Below are positions 22,910 through 32,844 of a stretch of 64,000 bases of DNA, piece by piece. Every line of letters starts with the position of its first letter. Positions within the stretch are counted from its first letter, which is position 1. The notes beneath the pieces were generated by a model. That model ran no database searches. It was not told the DNA's origin and was given only the letters and a program-made list of their open reading frames with translations. This DNA is from Klebsiella pneumoniae (GTDB taxonomy: Bacteria > Pseudomonadota > Gammaproteobacteria > Enterobacterales > Enterobacteriaceae), in NCBI RefSeq assembly GCF_000742135.1, contig NZ_KN046818.1, positions 496,841 through 560,840 on the forward strand, written 5' to 3'. Both the position numbers and the translations under genes were made by a program.

Positions 22910-23860
22910 ATGCAGATCCTGTTGGCTAACCCGCGCGGTTTTTGCGCTGGCGTTGACCGCGCTATCAGCATTGTAGAAAACGCGCTGACGCTGTATGGCG
23001 CACCGATCTATGTTCGTCATGAAGTGGTGCACAACCGCTATGTGGTGGATAGCCTGCGCAAGCGTGGCGCCATTTTTATCGAACAGATCAGCGAAGTGCC
23101 GGACGGCGCGATCCTGATTTTCTCCGCCCACGGCGTGTCGCAGGCGGTACGCAACGAAGCGAAGAGCCGCGACCTGACGGTATTCGATGCCACCTGTCCG
23201 CTGGTGACCAAAGTCCATATGGAAGTCGCCCGCGCCAGCCGCCGCGGCGAAGAGTCGATTCTGATTGGCCATGCCGGCCATCCGGAAGTCGAAGGCACCA
23301 TGGGACAGTACAACAACCCGCAAGGGGGGATGTACCTGGTCGAGTCGCCGGAAGACGTGCTGAAGCTGGAAGTGAAAAATGACGCCCGGCTGTCGTTTAT
23401 GACCCAGACCACGCTCTCCGTCGACGATACCTCGGATGTGATTGACGCCCTGCGCGCGCGTTTTCCGAAAATCGTCGGCCCGCGCAAAGACGACATTTGC
23501 TATGCCACCACTAACCGTCAGGAAGCCGTGCGCGCGCTGGCGGAGCAGGCTGACGTAGTGCTGGTGGTCGGGTCGAAAAACTCCTCCAACTCTAACCGCC
23601 TCGCCGAGCTGGCGCAGCGGATGGGTAAGGCGGCTTACCTGATTGACGACGCCTCCGATATCCAGGAAGCGTGGGTCAAGGATGCGGCCTGCGTCGGCGT
23701 GACGGCGGGCGCGTCGGCGCCGGATATTCTGGTGCAGAACGTCATTACCCGCCTGCAGGAGCTGGGCGGCGGCGAAGCCGTGCCGCTGGAAGGCCGGGAA
23801 GAGAATATCGTCTTTGAAGTGCCGAAAGAGCTGCGTGTGGATGTCCGTGAAGTAGAGTAA
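22910..23860 (+). CDS. ispH: 4-hydroxy-3-methylbut-2-enyl diphosphate reductase IspH
   Basis: IspH is the last enzyme of the MEP isoprenoid pathway and makes IPP and DMAPP with an iron-sulfur cluster. The start at 22910 ([11 protein letters not shown]) gives 316 residues, the E. coli length. An upstream frame extension lies inside fkpB. The cluster cysteines are in [10 protein letters not shown] (Cys12), [11 protein letters not shown] (Cys96) and [11 protein letters not shown] (Cys197), and the catalytic glutamate is in [10 protein letters not shown]. Confidence 0.98.
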   Translation: MQILLANPRGFCAGVDRAISIVENALTLYGAPIYVRHEVVHNRYVVDSLRKRGAIFIEQISEVPDGAILIFSAHGVSQAVRNEAKSRDLTVFDATCPLVTKVHMEVARASRRGEESILIGHAGHPEVEGTMGQYNNPQGGMYLVESPEDVLKLEVKNDARLSFMTQTTLSVDDTSDVIDALRARFPKIVGPRKDDICYATTNRQEAVRALAEQADVVLVVGSKNSSNSNRLAELAQRMGKAAYLIDDASDIQEAWVKDAACVGVTAGASAPDILVQNVITRLQELGGGEAVPLEGREENIVFEVPKELRVDVREVE

Positions 23861-23886
23861 GTTCTTTCCTCCAGCAGTATGAGAAG

Positions 23887-23915
23887 ATGCCAGACTTAAC
23901 GTCTGGCATTTTTTT
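23887..23915 (+). terminator. Rho-independent terminator after ispH
   Basis: A 9-base perfect stem (atgccagac / gtctggcat) with a 5-base loop is followed by a T run. It closes the ribF-ispH operon, and rihC starts just beyond. Confidence 0.9.
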
Positions 23916-23926
23916 AGGGAGAAACC

Positions 23927-24841
23927 ATGCGCTTACCAATCATTCTTGATACCGATCCGGGCATCGACGATGCCGCCGCCATTGCCGCGGCGCTGTTCGC
24001 GCCTGAGCTGGATCTGCAGTTGATGACCACCGTAGCGGGCAATGTCTCGGTGGAGAAGACGACCCGTAACGCGCTGCAATTGCTGCATTTCTGGAATGCC
24101 GATGTACCGCTGGCGCAGGGCGCGTCGATGCCGCTGGTGCGTCCGTTGCGCGACGCCGCCTCGGTGCATGGCGAATCCGGCATGGAGGGGTATGACTTTG
24201 TTGAGCATCAACGTCAACCGCTGGCGAAGCCGGCCTTCCAGGCGATCCGTGATGCGCTTATGCATGCTGCCGAGCCGATCACCCTGGTGGCGATTGGTCC
24301 GCTGACCAATATAGCGCTACTGCTGACCCAGTACCCGGAATGTGTGTTTAATATTCGCCGGCTGGTGATCATGGGCGGCTCGGCGGGCCGCGGCAACTTC
24401 ACGCCGAATGCGGAATTCAATATCGCTATCGACCCGGAGGCCGCCGCGAAAGTGTTCCACAGCGGGCTGGAGATTGTGATGTGCGGGCTGGACGTCACCA
24501 ACCGGGCGCTGCTGGCGGCGGATTATCTGGCGACGCTGCCGACGCTGAACCAGACCGGTAAAATGCTCCATGCGCTGTTTAGCCACTATCGCAGCGGCAG
24601 CATGAGCAGCGGTCTGCGCATGCACGACTTGTGCGCTATTGCGTGGCTGGCCCGCCCGGAACTGTTCACTCTCCAGCCGTGCTTTGTGGCGGTGGAGACG
24701 CAGGGGACCTGGACCGCCGGCACCACGGTGGTGGATATCGAAGGACGACTGGGCCAGCCGGCGAACGCCCAGGTGGCGCTGGACATAGACGTCGAAGGGT
24801 TTCAGCGCTGGGCGGCGGAGGTGATTGCCCTGGCGCCGTGA
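23927..24841 (+). CDS. rihC: Non-specific ribonucleoside hydrolase RihC
   Basis: RihC hydrolyses purine and pyrimidine ribonucleosides to ribose and base. It has 304 residues, as in E. coli. The calcium-binding signature DTDPGIDDA is at residues 8-16. The [13 protein letters not shown] block and the C-terminal active-site region [14 protein letters not shown] are intact. Its ribosome site (GGGAGAA) overlaps the end of the preceding terminator, so its promoter may lie within or just before the ispH end. Confidence 0.96.
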   Translation: MRLPIILDTDPGIDDAAAIAAALFAPELDLQLMTTVAGNVSVEKTTRNALQLLHFWNADVPLAQGASMPLVRPLRDAASVHGESGMEGYDFVEHQRQPLAKPAFQAIRDALMHAAEPITLVAIGPLTNIALLLTQYPECVFNIRRLVIMGGSAGRGNFTPNAEFNIAIDPEAAAKVFHSGLEIVMCGLDVTNRALLAADYLATLPTLNQTGKMLHALFSHYRSGSMSSGLRMHDLCAIAWLARPELFTLQPCFVAVETQGTWTAGTTVVDIEGRLGQPANAQVALDIDVEGFQRWAAEVIALAP

Positions 24842-24871
24842 TATATCACTCGATTTTCAAGGAGAGAAGCA

Positions 24872-25237
24872 ATGACCTATGGACAGGCGTATTTGAGCGG
24901 CTGGAAAGAGACCTTTAACTTTAGTGGCCGCGCCAGCCGGCAGCAGTTCTGGACGTTTTTTCTCATCAATGTATTGATCGCCGCCGCGCCAGTGGCCGCC
25001 TGGAGTCTGGCCACCCTTGTTGACCCTCACTACGGGATCCTCAGTTTTGTTGTCATACCCTTTGCGGCGCTGTGGCTGCTGTTGATGGCGATCCCCCTGC
25101 TGGCTGTAGGCTGCCGGCGAATGCATGATATCGGCCGCTCCGGGATCTGGTTTGTGTTGGGAGTTATCATTCCGTGGTTTGCAATTATTTCGCTGGCTCT
25201 GTGCTGCCTGCGTTCAGCGCCGGCACCGTCTCGCTGA
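24872..25237 (+). CDS. DUF805 inner-membrane protein
   Basis: This 121-residue protein has three or four hydrophobic segments and the DUF805 hallmarks: an N-terminal WKETFNFSGRASRQQFW block and the CRRMHDIGRSG motif near residue 82. It resembles E. coli YhaH and YhaI. The function is unknown. A good AAGGAGAGAAGC ribosome site precedes it, 30 bases after rihC. Its last 53 bases overlap the 3' end of the opposing LysR gene. Confidence 0.85.
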   Translation: MTYGQAYLSGWKETFNFSGRASRQQFWTFFLINVLIAAAPVAAWSLATLVDPHYGILSFVVIPFAALWLLLMAIPLLAVGCRRMHDIGRSGIWFVLGVIIPWFAIISLALCCLRSAPAPSR

Positions 25238-26114
25238 GATAATCAATCATCGCCCGCATCCTGGCGGGCATATGTTTATCTCCCGCCCACAGCAGCCACA
25301 GGTCGCCGGAGTAGCTGCTGATAAATTCCCACTCGGGCAGCACCTGCACGATGTCGCCCTTCGCCAGCGCCTCACGGGCGGTGAACAGCGGCAGGCTGCC
25401 GATCCCTAAATGCTGTCTGACCGCGTCGAGGCGTACGGCGGTATGGTTGGCGGCGTACCGCCCGTAGGTTTGCACCGTTTCTGTTTTGCCTTCCCGACGG
25501 AACTTCCAGCGCGCATCGGCGGGCGTTTCGCCAAGGCTAATGCAGCTATGCGCGCGCAGATCCTGCGGCGTGTACGGCGTACCGTGCTGCTGTAAATAGG
25601 CCTCAGTGGCGCAGATAACGTGCCTGATTGGCATCAGCGGTTTGCCATGCAGGCCGGGGGAGGGGGTATCGGTGATGCGTAGCGCCAGATCAATACCGTC
25701 ATCGATAAAATCGAGAGGGCGATCTTCCAGCCGCAGGCAGACGTCCACCTGCGGGTAGCGGTGGAAAAACGCCATCATCAGCGGGTGGATCACAAAGCGG
25801 CCGACGGCTTTCGGGACGCTGAGCGTCAGCTTTCCCTGGGCGACCGTTTGGCGACTGCCTGCGGAATCCATTGCCTGTCGCGCCGCTTCCAGCATCTGCT
25901 GGGCATGCTGATACACCGTTTCCCCGGCATCGCTAAGACGCAGCTTGCGGGTGGTACGCTGCAGCAGTTTGCAGCCCATCTCTCGCTCCAGCCGTGACAC
26001 GCTGCGGCTAACGGCTGAAGGGGTAATGCCGTTCTGGCGGGCGACGGCGGAGAAGCTGCCCTGGTCGACTATCTGAACGAAAAGAGCGAGGTCGGGCAGG
26101 AGGTTCAGATTCAT
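25185..26114 (-). CDS. LysR-family transcriptional regulator
   Basis: This 309-residue protein has an N-terminal winged helix-turn-helix at about residues 6-66 (LPDLALFVQIVDQGSFSAVA, then ITPSAVSRSVSRLE), followed by a LysR substrate-binding domain with TDTPSPGLHGKPL. It belongs to the broad CrgA/AaeR-like group. It is divergent from the alaX-like gene, with 92 bases between them, so it may regulate that gene or itself. The target and effector are unknown. Confidence 0.85.
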   Translation of the reverse strand: MNLNLLPDLALFVQIVDQGSFSAVARQNGITPSAVSRSVSRLEREMGCKLLQRTTRKLRLSDAGETVYQHAQQMLEAARQAMDSAGSRQTVAQGKLTLSVPKAVGRFVIHPLMMAFFHRYPQVDVCLRLEDRPLDFIDDGIDLALRITDTPSPGLHGKPLMPIRHVICATEAYLQQHGTPYTPQDLRAHSCISLGETPADARWKFRREGKTETVQTYGRYAANHTAVRLDAVRQHLGIGSLPLFTAREALAKGDIVQVLPEWEFISSYSGDLWLLWAGDKHMPARMRAMIDYLSETVPALNAGSTEPAK

Positions 26115-26206
26115 TTGTGCTCCCGGAGCAAGAGTGCATTGGCTGGTGGTGGGATTATCGCTGTCGGCATTAATAATATACTGGCCGGACAGAGAGGAGA
26201 ATCACT

Positions 26207-26836
26207 ATGACTGAACGGGTTTATTACACCAGCGATGCTACCGACGGGCGCGCCCAGATCATCGCCTGCACTGCAGAAGCGGATGGCCGTTACGCCATCG
26301 AACTGGATCGGACGCTGTTTCACCCGCAAGGGGGCGGTCAACCGGCGGACCGTGGATGGATTGCCGGGCAGGTGGTTGAGACGGTGGCTGTGCGCGGCGA
26401 AAGGGTGCTGCATATTCTGTCGCAACCCCTTCCCCTCGGTGAAGTGGAGATGAAAATTGATGCCTCCGCGAGACAGCTGCATGCTCGTCTGCATTCTGCC
26501 GGCCACCTGCTTGGCCTGGCGGGCGAACAGCTTGGCTGGCAACCGGTGAAAGCGCACCACTGGCCCGGCGAAGGGCGGATAACCTTTGCCAGCAGGAATA
26601 GCGCCGCGCTGCCGGACGCCAGTGCGCTACTGGCGTTAGTAAAGGCATGGCAGGCGCAGGACTTACCGCGTCAGGTGACGTTCGCTGATGGCATGCGCAA
26701 GGTGGGATTCGGCGAGCTGCCAGCCTATCCCTGCGGAGGCACCCACGTCGCCCGTCTGGCGGAGCTGGGCGACATTGTCATTAGTCAGATTAAGATGAAG
26801 AAGGGGCAGCTGGTGGTCAGCTACACCCTGGCGTAA
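26207..26836 (+). CDS. Free-standing alanyl-tRNA editing protein (AlaX family)
   Basis: This 209-residue protein corresponds to the editing domain of alanyl-tRNA synthetase. It should hydrolyse mischarged seryl- or glycyl-tRNA-Ala in the cytosol. The metal-site motifs are HARLHSAGHLL (HxxxH) near residue 90 and CGGTHVARL near residue 178. The N-terminal FHPQGGGQPADRG motif is also typical. A GAGAGGAGA ribosome site supports the start. It converges with citB, separated by five bases. Confidence 0.9.
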   Translation: MTERVYYTSDATDGRAQIIACTAEADGRYAIELDRTLFHPQGGGQPADRGWIAGQVVETVAVRGERVLHILSQPLPLGEVEMKIDASARQLHARLHSAGHLLGLAGEQLGWQPVKAHHWPGEGRITFASRNSAALPDASALLALVKAWQAQDLPRQVTFADGMRKVGFGELPAYPCGGTHVARLAELGDIVISQIKMKKGQLVVSYTLA

Positions 26837-26841
26837 GCGTT

Positions 26842-27546
26842 TTATCTCTGCTCAGGATAGGTCTGCTTGCCGTGATAGATACGCTCAGGTCGGCCAACCT
26901 TGCCGTAGCTGATTTCCGCTTCCAGAAAGTCGTTCTTTACTCCTTGTTCCAGATAACGGCGAGCGGTGGTTTTGCTGCTGCCGAGGATACGGGCCAGCGA
27001 GTCGGCGGTATGCACCACCGTCGGGTCGGCAAACAGCTGGAGCACGCGCTGAAAGGTGCTTTCATCGATCCCGCGCAGTGGTGCGCTGGCGGGTTCCGTT
27101 TGTTCCCGGGCCTGAATATTAAACAGCGCGTCGACATGGAGCTGGCTGGCCTGTTCACTGGAGCGCAGCGAGCTACGATAGCGGGCAAAGCGCTCCAGCG
27201 TGTGCTGCAGGCGCTGATAGTGCACCGGCTTAATCAGGTAATCAAACACCCCAAGACGCAGCGCTTCGCTGATGGTTTCCATGTGATTATCCGCGGTAAT
27301 AAAGATAATCCGTCCCTTGTAATGTGTACTGACTGCATGGCGGATCAGATCGATACCTTTGCCGTCGGGTAAAAAATTATCCAGCAGGATCAGCTGCGGT
27401 TGATACAGTCTGAGCTGTTTCCTGGCGCTCTCAAGCTTATCCGCAATACCAATGACGTCGAACTGGGGAAACTGTTTAATGTTATCCACCAGGATCTCCG
27501 CCAGCATAGGTTCGTCTTCAACAATAAGAGTAGTGATGCTATCCAT
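26842..27546 (-). CDS. citB: Response regulator CitB
   Basis: CitB is the DNA-binding partner of the citrate sensor CitA and activates the citS and citC operons. The start at 27546 (MDSITTLIVEDEP) gives 234 residues, the known Klebsiella length. The receiver domain has the phospho-acceptor Asp56 in LILLDNFLPDGKG. The C-terminal helix-turn-helix contains SSKTTARRYLEQGV. It overlaps the citA stop by 8 bases. CitB is known to bind A+T-rich DNA between citC and citS. Confidence 0.98.
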   Translation of the reverse strand: MDSITTLIVEDEPMLAEILVDNIKQFPQFDVIGIADKLESARKQLRLYQPQLILLDNFLPDGKGIDLIRHAVSTHYKGRIIFITADNHMETISEALRLGVFDYLIKPVHYQRLQHTLERFARYRSSLRSSEQASQLHVDALFNIQAREQTEPASAPLRGIDESTFQRVLQLFADPTVVHTADSLARILGSSKTTARRYLEQGVKNDFLEAEISYGKVGRPERIYHGKQTYPEQR

Positions 27547-29182
27547 GATGTTCATCTCGGGTCAGGGGGATATAAAGCGTAAAAATGGTGCCAAAAGGAA
27601 TATTATTTTCGACGACGATACTGCCGCCTGCTTGTTCCACGTAGCTGCGTACCAGCCAGAGTCCGATACCATGATCTTTGCTGGCGCTGCTGGTGACGCC
27701 GCGCTCGAAGATCCGATCGCGCAGCGCCTCGTCAATGCCGCATCCCTGGTCGGCGATCTCAATGATCACCTCCTGGCCATCACTGTTGATCAGGCATTCG
27801 ATCTGTTTTGAACCCTGCGGTTGACGCAGGCTGGCATTGTAGGCGTTATCAAGTAGATTCCCCACGATCGAGATCCATTCGTTGTGCGAAAGGGCGGTAG
27901 GTAATCTATCAACGAAGCAGGCCGGATCGAAAATCAGCTCAAGTCCAAGCTCTTTGGCCCGGTAATATTTGCCGATCAACAGCCCGGCCAGGTGGTTGTC
28001 CTGGAAATTGCGTGCAATAAAATCGATCACCTTCTGGTGACTTTCCGACTGCTGTTGGATCAGTTCCAGCGCTTGGTTATAGCGTTTAAGAAACAGCAGA
28101 CCGGCGATAGTGGAGATCAGATTGCGATGCTCATGCTGTACGGCGCGCAGGTTATCGGCATATTGTTGTACCTGGCTAAGCTGCAGGCTAAGGGTGTTGA
28201 TATCGTCTTTGCTGCGAAAGCTGATCACCCAGCCCTGTGGCTCATTGTTTAAGATCACCGCCATCCGGCTGGCGATCACTTTGATCTGATTGAAGGTAAC
28301 GATCTCGTCTTTTTTATTGGTCTGTGGCGCATCGTAGAAGAAGACCTCCTGCGAGATAACGCTGCTGATCCGTTTGCCGATAAGCGTCGGTTCCGGCTGA
28401 CTCAAATTGAGCAGGCGACGCGCAGTCTGATTAATCGCAGTGATTTTATAATCGGAGTCGATGGCGATAAGCCCTTCGAACACCGATTCAAACAGCACGC
28501 TTTGCTGGATCAACAGCTGTGACAGCTGCTGGGGTTCCATATTGAGCATCTGTTTTTTGATATGCAGTGAGAAGCGGCGGGCGCAAAAGAGCAGAAGCAG
28601 TAACATGATGGCCATCGGGATCAGCAGCGAACTTATCTGCAGGCTGAGCCAGTTTTCCAGTTGCTCAATGGTATAGCCTACCGACACAATGCCGATCACC
28701 TTGCCGGTTGCGTCCTGAATCGGCGATTTACCGCGCAGCGACGATCCCAGCGAGCCTTTGCGCACTGACACGTAGCTTTTAGCGTTTATCAACGCCTCAT
28801 CGCTATCGCCGCCTTCCATCGATTTGCCGATTTCATCAGGATTGACGTGATAGAGGCGCTGGCCGCTGGCATCACCGACGGTGATGTAGGTGGCGTCGGA
28901 GAACGAACGCATGGGGTCGATAAGGGCTTTGATTCTGGCGAGATCGCGTTTCTGCACTGCCTCCACCAGCTCCGGCATCGCCGAAATCTGCATCGCCTGA
29001 ATCAGCGCCCGTTGCCCGACCTGATAATGCAGACGCTCCTCGGTAATGTCTGTCAGATACCATGACATCGCCAGCATGACGATCGTCGAGGTGAATAAGA
29101 TCAGCAGGAAGATGCGATTCTGAAACGATCGCCTGGCAAACCAGTGGGTGATTTTTCGGGTATACATTGGGTAGATAGACAT
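27539..29182 (-). CDS. citA: Citrate sensor histidine kinase CitA
   Basis: CitA is an inner-membrane sensor that detects citrate and activates CitB. I chose the start at 29182 (MSIYPMYTRKITHW), which gives 547 residues; a longer frame adds 24 unconserved residues. It has two transmembrane segments (about 22-43 and 180-200) around a periplasmic PAS domain. The citrate-binding residues known for Klebsiella CitA are present: Arg109 and His112 in GQRLYH, and Arg150 and Lys152 in SSLRGK. A cytoplasmic PAS domain follows, then the phospho-acceptor His350 and an ATPase domain (NLLDNA, DQGCGI, GIGLWL). Confidence 0.98.
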   Translation of the reverse strand: MSIYPMYTRKITHWFARRSFQNRIFLLILFTSTIVMLAMSWYLTDITEERLHYQVGQRALIQAMQISAMPELVEAVQKRDLARIKALIDPMRSFSDATYITVGDASGQRLYHVNPDEIGKSMEGGDSDEALINAKSYVSVRKGSLGSSLRGKSPIQDATGKVIGIVSVGYTIEQLENWLSLQISSLLIPMAIMLLLLLFCARRFSLHIKKQMLNMEPQQLSQLLIQQSVLFESVFEGLIAIDSDYKITAINQTARRLLNLSQPEPTLIGKRISSVISQEVFFYDAPQTNKKDEIVTFNQIKVIASRMAVILNNEPQGWVISFRSKDDINTLSLQLSQVQQYADNLRAVQHEHRNLISTIAGLLFLKRYNQALELIQQQSESHQKVIDFIARNFQDNHLAGLLIGKYYRAKELGLELIFDPACFVDRLPTALSHNEWISIVGNLLDNAYNASLRQPQGSKQIECLINSDGQEVIIEIADQGCGIDEALRDRIFERGVTSSASKDHGIGLWLVRSYVEQAGGSIVVENNIPFGTIFTLYIPLTRDEHHG

Positions 29183-29294
29183 TAAATTGTTATTCTCCCC
29201 GTTTTGCGCCCCCGGCGCCGACAGGTGGAGCACAGAACAGAAAATTTCAGACATGTGCCCGGCCCCGTCATGCCAGGAGTGGGTATCAAATCAG

Positions 29295-29326
29295 CCCGGA
29301 GGTGGGGCGACAGCCACACCTCCGGG
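29295..29326 (-). other. Hairpin between oadB and citA
   Basis: A 10-base perfect stem (cccggaggtg / cacctccggg) with a 12-base partly paired loop lies 12 bases after the oadB stop. There is no T run on the minus strand, so it could reduce transcription into citAB or stabilise the upstream mRNA rather than terminate fully. Confidence 0.7.
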
Positions 29327-29338
29327 AAGGATGCCGGC

Positions 29339-30640
29339 CTACATCGCCAGCACGTACTTGAGCATCACCCCGGCGGCGATCGCCGAGCCGATCACCCCCG
29401 CCACGTTCGGACCCATCGCGTGCATCAGCAGGAAGTTCTGCCCGTCCGCTTCCAGACCCACCTTGTTCGACACCCGCGCCGCCATCGGCACCGCCGACAC
29501 CCCCGCCGAGCCGATCAGCGGGTTGATTTTGTGCCGGCTGAACACGTTCATCAGCTTCGCCATCAGCACCCCGGCGGCGGTCCCCACGCAGAAGGCGATC
29601 ACCCCCAGCACCAGGATCCCCAGCGTCTGCGGCTGCAGGAACTTGTCCGCCACCAGCTTGGCCCCCACCGACAGCCCGAGGAAGATGGTGACGATGTTGA
29701 TCAGCGCGTTCTGCACCGTATCGCTCAGCCGCTCCACCACGCCGCTCTCGCGCATCAGGTTGCCGAAGCAGAACATCCCCAGCAGCGGCGCGGCGTCCGG
29801 CAGCAGGAGCGCCACCAGCAGCAACAGCACCGCCGGGAAGAGGATCTTCTCCCGCTTACTCACCGTGCGCAGCTGCACCATGCGGATCTTCCGCTCCTTA
29901 TCCGTGGTCAGCGCCTTCATGATCGGCGGCTGGATCAGCGGCACCAGCGCCATATAGGAGTAGGCCGCCACCGCGATGGCCCCCAGCAGCTCCGGCGCCA
30001 GCTTGCCCGACAGGTAAATCGCCGTCGGGCCGTCGGCGCCGCCGATGATGCCGATGGCCGCCGCCTGCGGCAGGGTGAAGCTGATGATGCCGAAGTAGTT
30101 CAGCGTCAGCGCCCCGAGCACGGTGGCGAAGATCCCGAACTGCGCCGCCGCCCCCAGCAGCAGGGTGCGCGGGTTAGCCAGCAGCGGGCCGAAATCGGTC
30201 ATCGCTCCGACGCCCATAAAGATGACCAGCGGCGCGATACCCGAGCCAATCGCCACCTTATAGAAGATGGCCAGCACCCCGGCGGAGTAGCCCATGTCCA
30301 CCGCGAGGCTCTCCATCTGCCCCTGTACCGACGGCAGGGCCAGCGCCAGTGCCTCTTTGATGGCGTGGACGTCCGGCGCGCAGTGGAGCTTCGCGGCAAT
30401 CACCGCCAGCTGCGCCGGGTCGTGGTGAGCCAGCAGGCTCTCCAGGGCGGTGAGCGCCAGCCCGGCCTCCGGAATATTGGAGAGCAGGCCGCCGAAGCCA
30501 ATCGGCAGCAGCAGTAACGGCTCGAACTTCTTCGCAATCGCCAGCCAGAGCAGCAGCAGGCTGACCAGCAGCATCACCGCCTGGCCGGCGCCGAGGTGCA
30601 TCAGCCCCATGCCCTGGATCAGGGCGTTCAGACTTTCCAT
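29339..30640 (-). CDS. oadB: Oxaloacetate decarboxylase, beta subunit (Na+ pump)
   Basis: OadB is the membrane subunit that decarboxylates carboxybiotin and pumps Na+ out. It has 433 residues and many hydrophobic segments. The family motif [13 protein letters not shown], which contains the essential aspartate, is present, as is the C-terminal [13 protein letters not shown] motif. It is the third gene of oadGAB, 15 bases after oadA. The gene is visibly richer in G+C than citA and citS. Confidence 0.97.
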   Translation of the reverse strand: MESLNALIQGMGLMHLGAGQAVMLLVSLLLLWLAIAKKFEPLLLLPIGFGGLLSNIPEAGLALTALESLLAHHDPAQLAVIAAKLHCAPDVHAIKEALALALPSVQGQMESLAVDMGYSAGVLAIFYKVAIGSGIAPLVIFMGVGAMTDFGPLLANPRTLLLGAAAQFGIFATVLGALTLNYFGIISFTLPQAAAIGIIGGADGPTAIYLSGKLAPELLGAIAVAAYSYMALVPLIQPPIMKALTTDKERKIRMVQLRTVSKREKILFPAVLLLLVALLLPDAAPLLGMFCFGNLMRESGVVERLSDTVQNALINIVTIFLGLSVGAKLVADKFLQPQTLGILVLGVIAFCVGTAAGVLMAKLMNVFSRHKINPLIGSAGVSAVPMAARVSNKVGLEADGQNFLLMHAMGPNVAGVIGSAIAAGVMLKYVLAM

Positions 30641-30655
30641 TTCCGTTCCTTTTCC

Positions 30656-32422
30656 TTACGCCAGAGTCATCAGGGTGTCGCCGACCGCCACCGCGTCGCC
30701 GGCTTTCGCCGCGATACCGCGCACGGTCCCGGCCTGCGCGGCACGGATTTCGGTTTCCATCTTCATGGCTTCCAGAATCAGCAGCACCTCGCCTGCGGCC
30801 ACCGTCTGGCCTTCGCTGGCCAGCACCTTCCAGATAGTGCCCGCCAGCGGGGCGGTCACCGGGGTACCGGCACCGGCCGGGGCGGCAGCGGCGGGTGCAG
30901 AGGCAGGAGCAGCCGCCGTCAACTGGCTGACGTCACCGCCGTCGCTGACTTTGACCACAAAGGCTTTGCCTTCCACCTCCACGGTGTAGACGCCGGAGGC
31001 GGCAGGTTTTTCTGCTTTTGCCACTGGCTGCGCGGCTTCCGCCTGCGGTACCGGCTCAAAGGCCACCGGGTTGTGGCGGTTTTCGAGGAACTTCAGGCCG
31101 GGCTGCGGGAACAGCGCCACGGTGAGCACGTCGTCGATGGCGTTTTCGGCAAGCGTGATGCCCTTCTCCTGTGCCTGGCGTTTCACATCCGCTTCCAGCT
31201 GCGCCAGCTCCGGCTTCAGCAGGTCGGCCGGGCGGCAGGTCACCGGGTCGGCGCCGTCGAGCACCCGCGCCTGCAGGGCGGCGTTCACCGGGGCCGGGGT
31301 GCGGCCGTACTCGCCCTTCAGGATACCGGCAGTCTCCTTCGCAATGGTTTTGTAGCGCTCGCCGCCCAGCACGTTGAGCACCGCCTGGGTGCCGACAATC
31401 TGCGAGGTCGGGGTCACCAGCGGGATGAAGCCGAGGTCCTCGCGCACGCGGGGGATTTCCGCCAGTACTTCATCCAGACGGTGGGCGGCGCTCTGCTGCT
31501 TCAGCTGGCTTTCGAGGTTGGTGAGCATCCCGCCCGGCACCTGGGCCACCAGGATACGGCTGTCGGTGCCCTTCAGCTGGCCTTCGAAGGCGTGGTACTT
31601 CTTACGCACCTCGCGGAAGTAGGCCGCGATGCTCTCCAGCCTGTGGATATTGAGGCCGGTGTCATATTGCGTGCCGGCGAGGGTGGCCACCAGCGCCTCG
31701 GTGGCCGGGTGGCCATAGGTGGCGCTCATCGAGGAGATGGCGGTATCGACGCCGTCGACCCCGGCTTCAATGGCCTTCAGCAGGGCCATCTCCGCCATCC
31801 CGGTGGTGGCATGGCAGTGCAGGTGCAGAGTGACGTCGTAGCGCTTCTTGATTTCGCTGACCAGCTCAAAGGCGGCATGCGGCGTCAGAATGCCGGACAT
31901 GTCCTTGATGGCGACGGAGTCAACGCCGGTCTCCAGCAGCTGTTCGGTGAGGTCGAGCCAGGTCTGCAGGGTGTGCGCCGGGCTGGTGGTGTACGAAAGC
32001 GTACCCTGGGCGTGGGCGCCGTGGCGGCGGACCGCCTGCAGGGCGGCCTGCATGTTGCGCGGGTCGTTCATGGCATCAAAGACGCGGAAGACGTCCATGC
32101 CGTTTTTGACGGCGCGCTCCACGAAGCGCTCCACCACATCATCGGCGTAGTGGCGGTAGCCGAGCAGGTTCTGGCCGCGCAGCAGCATCTGCAGCGGAGT
32201 TTTCGGCATCGCCTTTTTCAGCTCGCGCAGGCGGACCCACGGGTCCTCGCCGAGAAAGCGGATGCAGGCGTCAAAGGTGGCGCCGCCCCAGCACTCCAGC
32301 GAGCGGTAGCCGACGTCGTCCAGCTGAGCGGCAACGGGCAGCATATCGTCGAGACGCAGACGGGTGGCGAACAGGGACTGGTGGGCGTCGCGCAGGACGA
32401 CATCGGTAATGGCAACGGTCAT
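30656..32422 (-). CDS. oadA: Oxaloacetate decarboxylase, alpha subunit (biotin carboxyltransferase)
   Basis: OadA transfers the carboxyl group of oxaloacetate to its own biotin, giving pyruvate. It has 588 residues. The N-terminal carboxyltransferase domain has [16 protein letters not shown] and the metal-site block [14 protein letters not shown]. An alanine/proline-rich linker near residues 490-510 leads to the biotin carrier domain with EAMKMETEI, and the biotinylated lysine is Lys554, 34 residues from the end. The linker makes the length slightly variable in the family. It lies between oadG and oadB. Confidence 0.97.
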   Translation of the reverse strand: MTVAITDVVLRDAHQSLFATRLRLDDMLPVAAQLDDVGYRSLECWGGATFDACIRFLGEDPWVRLRELKKAMPKTPLQMLLRGQNLLGYRHYADDVVERFVERAVKNGMDVFRVFDAMNDPRNMQAALQAVRRHGAHAQGTLSYTTSPAHTLQTWLDLTEQLLETGVDSVAIKDMSGILTPHAAFELVSEIKKRYDVTLHLHCHATTGMAEMALLKAIEAGVDGVDTAISSMSATYGHPATEALVATLAGTQYDTGLNIHRLESIAAYFREVRKKYHAFEGQLKGTDSRILVAQVPGGMLTNLESQLKQQSAAHRLDEVLAEIPRVREDLGFIPLVTPTSQIVGTQAVLNVLGGERYKTIAKETAGILKGEYGRTPAPVNAALQARVLDGADPVTCRPADLLKPELAQLEADVKRQAQEKGITLAENAIDDVLTVALFPQPGLKFLENRHNPVAFEPVPQAEAAQPVAKAEKPAASGVYTVEVEGKAFVVKVSDGGDVSQLTAAAPASAPAAAAPAGAGTPVTAPLAGTIWKVLASEGQTVAAGEVLLILEAMKMETEIRAAQAGTVRGIAAKAGDAVAVGDTLMTLA

Positions 32423-32437
32423 GAATTCCTCCGTGAA

Positions 32438-32689
32438 TTAAGGGTGAAGACGGCGATGGTGGTGAATGGCGGCGACAATCGCCGGCTTCAGGCGGGCGAA
32501 ATCGTCGGCGGGCGCGACGGCGGCCGGCGCCGGTTTGGGGGCGGCAGGCGGCTCGGGAAACAGGCGGTTGACGGCGAGGGACATTCCCCGGATGGCAAAG
32601 ATGAGCAGCAGCAGGAACACCAGTACAAAGCCCATGCCGAGACACATCAGGGTGAAGCCTTCGCCTAACAGGATGGCATTGTCAGTCAT
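32438..32689 (-). CDS. oadG: Oxaloacetate decarboxylase, gamma subunit
   Basis: OadG anchors and assembles the decarboxylase complex and binds zinc through its C-terminus. It has 83 residues: one transmembrane helix at about 12-35, a proline/alanine linker ([16 protein letters not shown]), and a histidine-rich tail ([10 protein letters not shown]) that fits zinc binding. It precedes oadA by 15 bases and follows citS by 155 bases. Confidence 0.95.
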   Translation of the reverse strand: MTDNAILLGEGFTLMCLGMGFVLVFLLLLIFAIRGMSLAVNRLFPEPPAAPKPAPAAVAPADDFARLKPAIVAAIHHHRRLHP

Positions 32690-32844
32690 TTATACATCTC
32701 AAATAGGGGCACGATGACGCGCTGTCTGACAAGGTTTCTGGCGTTTCCGGCTAAGGAGCAGGGTGGATTTCCCTCTGCCGCTCCCGGCATGGGACCCTGA
32801 TTCGTTCTTCACCTGTCAGTTCAACGTGCCATCGTGCGTATGGG

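Noticed and set aside
29204-30517. 437-codon open frame opposite oadB
   Set aside because: Its translation is dominated by arginine, histidine, glutamine and proline, the signature of an antisense frame in GC-rich DNA.
30596-32668. 690-codon open frame opposite oadA and oadG
   Set aside because: It arises from the very high G+C of oadGAB, and its translation is low in complexity without a recognisable domain.
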